From Promethearchaeota archaeon (lineage in GTDB: Archaea > Asgardarchaeota > Lokiarchaeia > Sigynarchaeales > SOKP01): a DNA stretch of 23,933 nt. This document shows, piece after piece, positions 16,023-23,189 of the stretch. Below the pieces are notes generated by a model, which was given only the letters and a program-made list of their open reading frames with translations, searched no databases and had not been told where the DNA came from. The translations under genes and the position numbers were made by a program. The stretch covers positions 1-23,933 of the forward strand of contig JAUWBH010000085.1 of assembly GCA_030605085.1 (NCBI GenBank), written 5' to 3'. Every line of letters starts with the position of its first letter. The stretch's first letter is position 1.

Positions 16023-17084
16023 TTATCTATTAACCTTTTTTACTTCTTCAATAACCTCATAAGTTCGATGGAGTAATTCATAAGCGACTTCTGGAATCCT
16101 CCATCCCATTAAGCTACAATCGGGACCAATATATTTTAATCGATCATCATAGAGTTTTAAAGCATCTAATAAATTCTTTCTAATTCTATTTTTTGAGTCA
16201 ATTAGACTTAACATGCCTTCATAAGTTTTAATTTCATCCCAATTTTTTCCTACTTCAATTTTTTCTCCAATTATATTATCTATATTAGTTCTAGTTATAC
16301 CTACTCGAATGAATTTATCATATTGACTCAATTCTTTTTTTAGAATTTTATTAGTTGGATCAGACGCATATTCACAGGTTAAAACATCAATGTTTTCGGC
16401 CTGTAAAGGCACATCTGCTTGTTTTAAAGAATGAAGGTGAATTTGATTCACGGCGTTAATCCTTTCAAGTGATTTATCAAAAATTCTTATAAGATCATCG
16501 TTATTGACATTAAACAGGTCCACATAGCCAAAGGAAGGTTCATCAATGGAAACTACTGATGTCTCCACATACTTATTATTAATTATTGAATTTTTTAAGA
16601 ATGAGTTTACGGATTTAGCAAAATTTAAGGCCAAATCTGAATAAATTGTAAAGTTATGCTTTTTTATGTATAGTTCTATTGGTCCTGTTATACAAATTTT
16701 TACTTTGAGAGATTTGCCTGCTTCATTGTAATGTTCTTTAGCAAATTTTTCTATAACAAACATCTCAGGAATATGCGCTTTTTCAGGCTCAATTAAATCT
16801 GGTTCAATTTCAAAATCAGCTATGGGTTTTAAAAATTGAATTATCATATCCATAAGTTGAGGATAATTAATAATTTCGAGTCCGGATTTTAATTTTAATT
16901 GGAACGATTTAGTAATAGGAATAATAAAATGTTGTTTTATCCCTCTATGTTCTGATAAAATTTCATCATTTTTATTGGCAAGAGCTTTATATGCTGCCCA
17001 ATAAAACCGTTCAAATGCTTCCTTGTCTATATTTGGGGGTAATGGGAAGCCTCCAACATCGTCGTATTTGGGAAATTCGCTCAA
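16023..17084 (-). CDS. Core-MetE-like cobalamin-independent methyltransferase
   Basis: This 353-residue protein resembles the catalytic barrel of MetE and the archaeal short (core) MetE enzymes, which move a methyl group to homocysteine from a corrinoid protein rather than from methyl-THF-triglutamate. Recognisable blocks are GGFPLPP (11-17), ITGP (132-135), the homocysteine-contact strand SIDEPSFG (179-186), IHLHS (215-219), LTCEYASD (235-242) and GPDCSLMGW (320-328). Expected zinc ligands are H216, E238 and C323. The usual second ligand, Cys in HxC, is replaced by H218 (HLH). The protein may therefore use a His,His,Glu,Cys site or act on a different thiol. It sits alone between the LRR and methylase genes, about 12 kb from metVF. 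Confidence 0.75.
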   Translation of the reverse strand: MSEFPKYDDVGGFPLPPNIDKEAFERFYWAAYKALANKNDEILSEHRGIKQHFIIPITKSFQLKLKSGLEIINYPQLMDMIIQFLKPIADFEIEPDLIEPEKAHIPEMFVIEKFAKEHYNEAGKSLKVKICITGPIELYIKKHNFTIYSDLALNFAKSVNSFLKNSIINNKYVETSVVSIDEPSFGYVDLFNVNNDDLIRIFDKSLERINAVNQIHLHSLKQADVPLQAENIDVLTCEYASDPTNKILKKELSQYDKFIRVGITRTNIDNIIGEKIEVGKNWDEIKTYEGMLSLIDSKNRIRKNLLDALKLYDDRLKYIGPDCSLMGWRIPEVAYELLHRTYEVIEEVKKVNR

Positions 17085-17157
17085 TTAAAATCTACCTTGT
17101 TTGATTTATTGTATTGTTTTTAAAAGTGGTTAATTTAATAAAAAATTATACTTTCAA

Positions 17158-19092
17158 TTAAAATTGGTAATATTTTTCAATTAAATAATCAATCTCTTTT
17201 TCTTTTAAATCTAATAATTGAAAAAAGAGTTTATCAATAACTCTCCGGATAAAATGACATTCCCTATTTTCTAAAGCAGCTATAATTTTTTGTATTAATT
17301 CATCTTGTTTCGTTATTGAAAAATAACTTAAATTGGATAATTTATCTTTTACCTTAATTGATTGATTAGAGCGATTAAGTTCTATTAACCAATACGAGAG
17401 AAGTTTAATTAACGATATAATCGAAGCTTTTTTTTTGGATTTAAATTTATTTAAATCTAAGATGGGCAATCCATCTTCGAGTTTTGTCTTACTCCTTTTA
17501 ATAGAAATATTTTTAGCTTTAAATAAGAAATTAACTATTTTGGAATTTAAATAAGCAATCATAAATAGGTAATCTATATCATTCTCAGAATATTTCGGCC
17601 ATAGGAAATAAGTATCTGAAGTGGCGAAATAAGATTCATCCGAATACCCAAAGATATTTTTATCAGAGATATATTTCAAAAATACTTTTTTACCATGACT
17701 ATATAGAGGTTCTAAATCGACCAATTTTTCCTCTTTTCTGTCCTCAAACTTTCTAATAAATGTGCCTCTTCTTGGAAAATAAAAATCGTTTGGATTTTCT
17801 TTAGCGTTTATTAATATTTCTCGTAAATCTTTCTCAAATTGTTTTAAATACGCTGTTAATACGGGATATTTCTCATCATACAAGTAATTTCTTTTATCTA
17901 TTCGTTGGGAGTTAAACTCACTTTTATTAAAAAAGATTGCATACCCAATAAATTCATTCTGGAAATAACTATAAGGTTTTATGGATTTACTTTTGTAAAT
18001 TTTCTTAAGTCGTCTTTTTTCCACATCAGAAAGTTTAATAAATATTTTGTTAACTTTAACGAAAAAATTGTTATTTTCGACTTTTAAATTTTTTCCATCT
18101 TTTAAAATAAAGATATTATCTTTAATGAATATTAAACCGTTGCGAATTACAAAATAATCTTTTAAAAGAGTAATATTTCTTTTGTTTGAGCAATAAATTT
18201 CAATTTTATCAACAAGAATCTTAACTTTTTCAGGATAAAGTAGATTCCAGCTAGAATCTTCTTTTAAATCATTATTTGTTAACGCAGATTTATATTTATT
18301 AATGTATTTCGATTCTTTATTCTCGATTAAACCAGTGAAAATTCTTTTATTAAAATCTTCGTCTGATTGGTTTAAGTCCTTTTTTTTACCTACTTGTATA
18401 ATTTCTATACTTTTATTTACGCGATGTGTTTTTTCGTAAGCAGTTTTTTTCTTTAAAAGAAAAATACAGTTATGCTGACCAGTAGCATTTTTAAAAAGCT
18501 TTAAACTTGATAAGTCAATGTATTGGAGGATATAGCACTCATTTAATACATGTGGTTTGAGCACTTTTATTCCTGTTTTTTTAGATTTAGTAATCCAATA
18601 ATTTGTTGTTATGAACGAGAGAATTCCTCCGGGGTTTAATTTTAATATTCCTAAATGGATAAAATAATAAAATAAGTCCATGTTTCCTACAAAAAACTTT
18701 TCGCAAACAGGATATTTTTCTACATAGTCTTGAAAAATCTTTGAATTATTTGAGGGATTACTCCCTAAATAAGGTGGGTTTCCAATTATTAAATCAAATT
18801 TCTCATTTATCTTAGAACCTAAAAAATTATTAAAATATAACTTTACCTCTGGGAAATTCTTTTGTAATTCATTCTTCAATTTTTTATCTATTTCATAAGC
18901 CGTTATATCTGAAAAATTATATTTTTTTAAATATTTTAAAAAAATTCCCTTTCCTACAGCTGGCTCTAATATTTTGACATCATATTTTTGACTCTTAAAT
19001 TCTCTAAAATAATCCACAATATTTTTAACCATGAATTTAGCAATATATTTAGGAGTAAAGAATTGACCTATAACTTTTTTTTTAATTTTCAT
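17158..19092 (-). CDS. Eco57I/TaqI-type N6-adenine DNA methyltransferase
   Basis: This 644-residue protein is an amino-methyltransferase of the N6-adenine gamma class. The N-terminal FFTPKYIAKFMV (11-22) resembles motif X, EPAVGKG (43-49) is the SAM-binding motif I, and the catalytic motif IV is NPPY (105-108, in IIGNPPYLG). The C-terminal half matches TaqI-type target-recognition regions (IKPYSYF, FPRRGTFIRKFEDRK and SDTYFLWP with IAYLNSKIVNFLFK). No nuclease motif is obvious and no restriction gene is adjacent. It is either an orphan methylase, a type IIG/BREX-like relative with unseen partners, or a remnant of a lost system. It is very lysine- and AT-rich and borders decayed DNA, consistent with horizontal acquisition. 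Confidence 0.85.
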   Translation of the reverse strand: MKIKKKVIGQFFTPKYIAKFMVKNIVDYFREFKSQKYDVKILEPAVGKGIFLKYLKKYNFSDITAYEIDKKLKNELQKNFPEVKLYFNNFLGSKINEKFDLIIGNPPYLGSNPSNNSKIFQDYVEKYPVCEKFFVGNMDLFYYFIHLGILKLNPGGILSFITTNYWITKSKKTGIKVLKPHVLNECYILQYIDLSSLKLFKNATGQHNCIFLLKKKTAYEKTHRVNKSIEIIQVGKKKDLNQSDEDFNKRIFTGLIENKESKYINKYKSALTNNDLKEDSSWNLLYPEKVKILVDKIEIYCSNKRNITLLKDYFVIRNGLIFIKDNIFILKDGKNLKVENNNFFVKVNKIFIKLSDVEKRRLKKIYKSKSIKPYSYFQNEFIGYAIFFNKSEFNSQRIDKRNYLYDEKYPVLTAYLKQFEKDLREILINAKENPNDFYFPRRGTFIRKFEDRKEEKLVDLEPLYSHGKKVFLKYISDKNIFGYSDESYFATSDTYFLWPKYSENDIDYLFMIAYLNSKIVNFLFKAKNISIKRSKTKLEDGLPILDLNKFKSKKKASIISLIKLLSYWLIELNRSNQSIKVKDKLSNLSYFSITKQDELIQKIIAALENRECHFIRRVIDKLFFQLLDLKEKEIDYLIEKYYQF

Positions 19093-19645
19093 TATTAATT
19101 AAGACTACCTCATAGTAACATGTGTAAAAATGGTCTTTATATTTAATTGTCAATAATTTTTTAAAGTATTTTAGGAATAGTATATGTCTCTTTAATATCT
19201 TCTAGTGTCATTTGGAAAAAATCTTTAAAGAATAATATAAAATCTTTTTGGGGATAATACTAGTGGAAAATAGGTTTAGTAATCTATTTCGTAAACAGAC
19301 GGTCTAAGGTGTCGATCATTCAGGAAATCGAAAGGGGAGTACACGCCAGTTGGACCCAAACGGGAATTAAGATACTGTCAGATCTGCGCGCAGGTTTGTC
19401 CTATCGGGAACAAGCCACAGAAACGAAATAACACGCAGAAATTTGTCCTAAATTGCTAATTCAGGAACCATAAATTCAGCAACGAATTTAGGCATAAATG
19501 CTTGCCCGATTGGGTTATTTTAATTATTATTTTGCTTTTTCAAATCCATCTGATCTTAAATATAGCATATAAAATCTAAATAGATGATGGTTTTATTTAT
19601 TCTTTAATTAATTTTAAAAGTAAAACTAGCAAAATATTTTATAAA
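19093..19645. other. Intergenic region with decayed coding remnants
   Basis: This 553-bp gap contains no intact gene. An island richer in G and C at about 19266-19470 stands out and carries the remnant listed separately (19288-19422). The rest is AT-rich and shows no tRNA-like fold, no tandem repeat and no obvious terminal inverted repeat. Confidence 0.5.
19288..19422 (+). pseudogene. Short decayed ORF, possibly transposase-like
   Basis: One forward frame reads VNRRSKVSIIQEIERGVHAS followed by WTQTGIKILSDLRAGLSYRE and QATETK before a TAA near 19422. A second frame upstream (VENRFSNLFRKQTV) runs into it as if a frameshift had occurred around 19300. The LSYREQA segment resembles the helix-turn-helix of transposases or recombinases, but this is weak. 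GC content and codon use differ from neighbouring intergenic DNA. No start codon or terminal repeats were found. Confidence 0.3.
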
Positions 19646-20005
19646 CTAAAATCGTGGAAAAACGGTGTATTGAGAAGTTTTTAATACTTTTTCAATTTCT
19701 TTTATTAAATCTACATAGCTAAAAGGTTTTTCCAAAAAACTAGAAGCCCCGATCGATAAGGCTAAATCTTTTACGCTCTTATCAGCGCTCGCAAAAATTA
19801 TTTTTGAATAGTTTTTAGATTGTAAGATCTCTTTTGTAGCTTCAATTCCATTTTTGATTGGCATTCTATGATCCATCAATATAATTTGAGGTTTATCTTG
19901 GAACGAGTTGTACATTCCTACAGCTTCTTGTCCGTTATTTGCGGTTCCAATAACATCAAATCCAGACGATTCTAAAATCATTTTATATAGTTGTTGCAAA
20001 GACAT
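19646..20005 (-). CDS. Single-domain response regulator (CheY-like), start uncertain
   Basis: This is a stand-alone receiver domain of 119 residues from the first ATG. It has the phosphoacceptor Asp in IILMDHRMP, the switch Ser in FASAD (Thr is more common) and the conserved Lys in LEKPF. The acidic pocket is missing from the ATG-started protein but is present just upstream in the same frame: VTIFIVEDD is encoded at 20032-20006, directly before the ATG. That frame continues to about 20041 and overlaps the stop codon of the upstream kinase remnant, but offers no ATG, GTG or TTG, only ATA. The functional protein must begin upstream at an unusual codon, or the start has been lost by mutation along with the decay of the kinase. 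Confidence 0.75.
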   Translation of the reverse strand: MSLQQLYKMILESSGFDVIGTANNGQEAVGMYNSFQDKPQIILMDHRMPIKNGIEATKEILQSKNYSKIIFASADKSVKDLALSIGASSFLEKPFSYVDLIKEIEKVLKTSQYTVFPRF

Positions 20006-20039
20006 GTCATCCTCTACTATAAATATTGTAACTATTTTA

Positions 20040-20810
20040 CTACACCCCCGATACCTCAGGAATTAAAAATATAAAATTGCTTCTCGGTGAGTAATCTCCT
20101 TGGACTTTATCCTCGACTCTAATTTTTCCGTTATACAGATCGATTATATTTTTTATGAGCGTTAATACCTAATAGTAGCGATAGATCTTTAGCCTTGTTT
20201 CCTATTAAAATGATTTGATTTAGAATTTCCAATTTCTTAAAAAGAGCACTGTATGTATCGTCCGATAAGCTTGAAATCTTTTCCATCTCGTTCAAAATAT
20301 CAAAATCGCCAAAATTATGTTTTAAAAATTTGGGCTTTATTTTTACGTATCAAATATCTTAGTGACAAAATGTATATTTAAAGATATCTTAGTGACAAAA
20401 TGTATATTTAATATGCCCTATTTAATAAAACTTAAAATACGATATTCAAAATCATCAAAAATTTAAATTTGTATTATGTCTAATAGCGTTTAAAAGTATA
20501 TTTTCAAAAACATTAATTAAGAGTTCATTTGCTTTTACAAAATATAAATTTTGAGGAGCTTGAATGCTAATATTTGTATTTTTGTGAGGATAACTACTTT
20601 TTGTAAATTCTATAGCATTTTTTAGGATTTTACAAATTTCAATTGAAACTAAGGGTGTTTTGATTTCTTCTAGTTCAATCAATTTAATAATAGAATTTGC
20701 TATAATAATTTAGTTCTAAATTTATTCCGAAACCAAAAAGAAACTTATCATATTTAACATTTGACATTAGTATCAGTAAATGTAGTACTTCTTCTTTTTT
20801 CTGTAAATTT
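20040..20810 (-). pseudogene. Fragmented histidine kinase
   Basis: Pieces of a histidine kinase lie in order on the minus strand but in different frames. 20709-20455 encodes the end of the dimerisation region and the N-box, ENILLNAIRHNTN. A frame at 20349-20131 includes ILIGNKAKDLSLLLGIN. 20159-20040 encodes the C-terminal end of the ATPase domain, LIKNIIDLYNGKIRVEDK, ending NFIFLIPEVSGV and TAG. A possible earlier piece at about 20810-20712 reads EEVLHLLILMSNVKYDKF. Stops, frameshifts and a tandem duplication separate them, and the G1 box (DxGxG) is not found. The kinase is therefore inactive. It was probably co-transcribed with the response regulator, whose frame overlaps its stop. Confidence 0.7.
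20354..20411. repeat. Two tandem copies of a 28-nt unit
   Basis: The 28 bases at 20354-20381 are repeated exactly at 20384-20411 (period 30, two spacer bases). The core is CTTAGTGACAAAATG. The duplication lies between the N-box and C-terminal pieces of the broken kinase and is consistent with slippage or a small duplication event during its decay. Only two copies exist, so this is not a CRISPR array. Confidence 0.9.
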
Positions 20811-20869
20811 CAAAAAGATTATTAAAAGGAAAAATTAAATTTTATTAAATCATTATATGCTTTATTCTT

Positions 20870-20876
20870 GGAGGTG
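20870..20876 (+). promoter_or_regulatory. Strong ribosome binding site of argG
   Basis: GGAGGTG is complementary to the 3' end of archaeal 16S rRNA. It lies 10 nt before TTG 20887, which is in frame with argG. An ATG at 20879 is only 2 nt away and opens a 6-codon dead-end frame (MEYWNN, stop), so the site supports TTG as the start. Confidence 0.65.
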
Positions 20877-20886
20877 TTATGGAATA

Positions 20887-22161
20887 TTGGAACAATTAGG
20901 ACCGAAAAAAGAAAAGTATGATAAGATTTTACTGATGTATTCAGGAGGATTAGAATACATACAATTGATGTATGTATGATCAAACACTTCCTGTATGATA
21001 AAATGGCTTCAAGAAACTTATAGTGCTAAAATATATGCATTTACAGCGGATTTGGGACAAGAATTTGCCGATCCTACGAGGCTTAAAGAAATAGAAGAAA
21101 AAGCGTATAAGTTGGGTGCCGTGAAGCATTTTACTGTCGATTGTAAAGAAAAATTTGTGAAAGACTATGTTTTCCCTACAATTAAAGCCAACGGTTTATA
21201 TCAAGGGATATATCCTTTAAGTACAGCAGTAGGAAGACCCTTAATTGCAATTGAAGCAATTAAAATTGCTAAAAAAGAAGGAATTTCTGTGATAGCCCAT
21301 GGATGTACTGGGAAAGGGAACGATCAAATTAGAATTAATATAACAGCAAACGCTTATGCTCCTGAAATCGAAGTATTACAACCCTTAATTGAGTGGAATA
21401 TGGGTAGAGATGAGGAAGTCAAATATGCAGAGAGACATGGAATTCCAGTCGATAGATATAAGAAATATAGTATAGATGAGAATCTTTTTGGAAGGAGTGC
21501 AGAATGCGACATATTGGAACGCCCCGAAATCGAACCTCCTGAAGACAGTAGAGATTGGACGGTTTCCCCACAAGAAGCTCCTGATGAACATGAATATATA
21601 ACCATTAACTTTGAAGAAGGAATTCCAGTGGGATTGAACGGGGAAAAAATGAATTCAGTTGAATTGATACGATCATTACATAATGTTGGATGTAAACATG
21701 GAGTAGGGAGAATAGAACACATGGAAGATCGAGCAATTGGATTAAAATCAAGGGAGACTTATGAAGTCCCAGCAGCTTTAATATTAATTAAAGCGCATAA
21801 GGATCTTGAAAAATATGTTTGTACTAAACATGAAAATTCGTTCAAAACGCTAGTTGACCAAAGATGGACTGAATTAGCATATGAGGGGCTTTGGGTTGAT
21901 CCGTTAAAAGATGCCTTAGAAGCATTCATAAATGAAGTAAATAAAAAGGTAACTGGCAGTGTTAAAGTAAAATTATTTAAAGGAAGCGCAGAAGTGGTCG
22001 CAAGAGAATCTCCTTACGGGTTATATGATTTAAATTTAGCAACATACGATACTGAAAGCACTTTCAATCAGAGATTAAGTTATGGGTTTATTCCTCTATG
22101 GGGAATGCAAAGTAAAATGGGTTTTTTAATTAAAAAGAAAATTGAAGAAGAAAAAAAATAA
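20887..22161 (+). CDS. argG: Argininosuccinate synthase, interrupted by a 30-nt BHB intron
   Basis: ArgG joins citrulline and aspartate using ATP in arginine synthesis. The continuous 388-codon frame from ATG 20995 begins inside the nucleotide-binding domain and lacks the P-loop. The missing part lies upstream in the same frame from TTG 20887 (EQLGPKKEKYDKILLMYSGG), but it is interrupted by 30 nt containing TGA (20977-20979). Removing 20954-20983 yields YSGGLDTSCMIKWLQ, the invariant pyrophosphatase loop, with D23 restored as a split GAC codon, and a 414-residue protein of normal ArgG length. Further family blocks are FTADLGQE, STAVGRPLIA, HGCTGKGNDQIR and ENLFGRSAE. Unspliced message would give only a 30-residue peptide. 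dapA follows 95 bp downstream. Confidence 0.93.
20954..20983 (+). other. 30-nt bulge-helix-bulge pre-mRNA intron in argG
   Basis: The insertion folds with its exons into a canonical BHB. The central helix is GATT (20948-20951) with GATC (20978-20981), three Watson-Crick pairs and one G-U. The 5' bulge is AG|A (20952-20954) and the 3' bulge is AA|A (20982-20984), each cut after the second base. The intron hairpin is ATACATACA (20955-20963) with TGTATGTAT (20969-20977), 9 perfect pairs around ATTGA. The outer helix is G20947-C20985, a mismatch, then three pairs (20943-20945 with 20987-20989). Cleavage at the standard positions gives exactly the in-frame GAC codon. The geometry equals that of the two tRNA-Pro introns. 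Confidence 0.88.
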
Positions 22162-22256
22162 AATCTTTTATTCCTTTAAAGGTTATTAATAAGGCTTATA
22201 TAGGATTCTTAACATTTTATATTTTAATCAACAGTTTAATTTTGAGTAGATGAGTT

Positions 22257-23156
22257 ATGTCAAAGTTAGAAAAATTAAAAAATGTTATTACCGCAATGAT
22301 TACTCCGCTTAAGGAAGATTTTTCTATTGATGAAGAAAAATATCGTGAATTTATAAGGTTTCAAATAGATAATGGTTGCCAAACCCTTACTATGGGAACG
22401 ACTGGAGAAAGCGCAACGTTATCCCATGAAGAACATCACATAGCAATTGATATTACCGTTGACGAGGCAAAAAAATGCGGAAAAGGCACATTTGTTTTAG
22501 CGGGAACGGGTAGTAATGCAACTCACGAAGCAATTTCTTTATCGCAATATGCTGAAAAAGCTGGTGCTGATGCGTGTCTTATTGTGGTGCCTTATTATAA
22601 TAAACCTGTTCAACACTCTTTAATAGATCATTTCTCTGCTATAGCAGATTCCGTTTCTCTCCCAATTATCCTGTATAATGTACCGAGTCGTACAGTACGT
22701 AATCTAGATCCAGATACTGTAGCTACATTAGCAAAGAAAAAAGATAATATTGTTGGGATTAAATGCGCAAGTGGAAATATTGACCAGATAACAAAGATTA
22801 TAAAGATGACTCCTGATGATTTTATTGTACTAAGTGGAGATGATGGAATGACTTACCACTTAATGGCTTTAGGAGGTGTTGGTGTAATTAGTGTTGCTTC
22901 TAATATAATTCCTGCGAAACTGATGGAATTTACAAAAGCTATGAACGCTGGTGATTGGGATAAAGCCAGAGAAATGCAATTAGAACTATATGATTTATTT
23001 AAAGTCCTATTCGTAGAGACCAACCCTGGTCCAGTGAAATATGCAGCGGAATTAATGGGAATAATGAATAAACGAATGAGATTACCCCTAACACCGCCTT
23101 TAGAGGAGAATCTAGTAAAAATTAATAAAGTTTTAGAAAATCTCAAATTAATTTAA
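22257..23156 (+). CDS. dapA: 4-hydroxy-tetrahydrodipicolinate synthase
   Basis: This 299-residue TIM-barrel aldolase condenses pyruvate with aspartate semialdehyde in the first step of the diaminopimelate/lysine pathway. The Schiff-base lysine is K169 (GIKCASG). The catalytic triad is completed by Y140 and T48 (GTTGE, 47-51), and R145 in VPSRT binds the substrate carboxylate. YYNKP at 113-117 is also typical. Sequence alone cannot exclude a related pyruvate aldolase such as a keto-deoxy-sugar aldolase, but the dapB gene 33 bp downstream and the full residue set favour DapA. It starts at ATG 22257 after a weak ribosome site. Confidence 0.93.
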   Translation: MSKLEKLKNVITAMITPLKEDFSIDEEKYREFIRFQIDNGCQTLTMGTTGESATLSHEEHHIAIDITVDEAKKCGKGTFVLAGTGSNATHEAISLSQYAEKAGADACLIVVPYYNKPVQHSLIDHFSAIADSVSLPIILYNVPSRTVRNLDPDTVATLAKKKDNIVGIKCASGNIDQITKIIKMTPDDFIVLSGDDGMTYHLMALGGVGVISVASNIIPAKLMEFTKAMNAGDWDKAREMQLELYDLFKVLFVETNPGPVKYAAELMGIMNKRMRLPLTPPLEENLVKINKVLENLKLI

Positions 23157-23189
23157 TTCTTTTTTTAAATTAAATCGGGGGATTAAAAA

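Noticed and set aside
20384..20411. CRISPR-like array
   Set aside because: Only two copies with a 2-nt spacer. It is a simple tandem duplication inside a broken gene.
20879..20899. ATG 20879 directly after the strong ribosome site as the argG start
   Set aside because: It is out of frame with argG and stops after six codons; TTG 20887 is in frame and better spaced.
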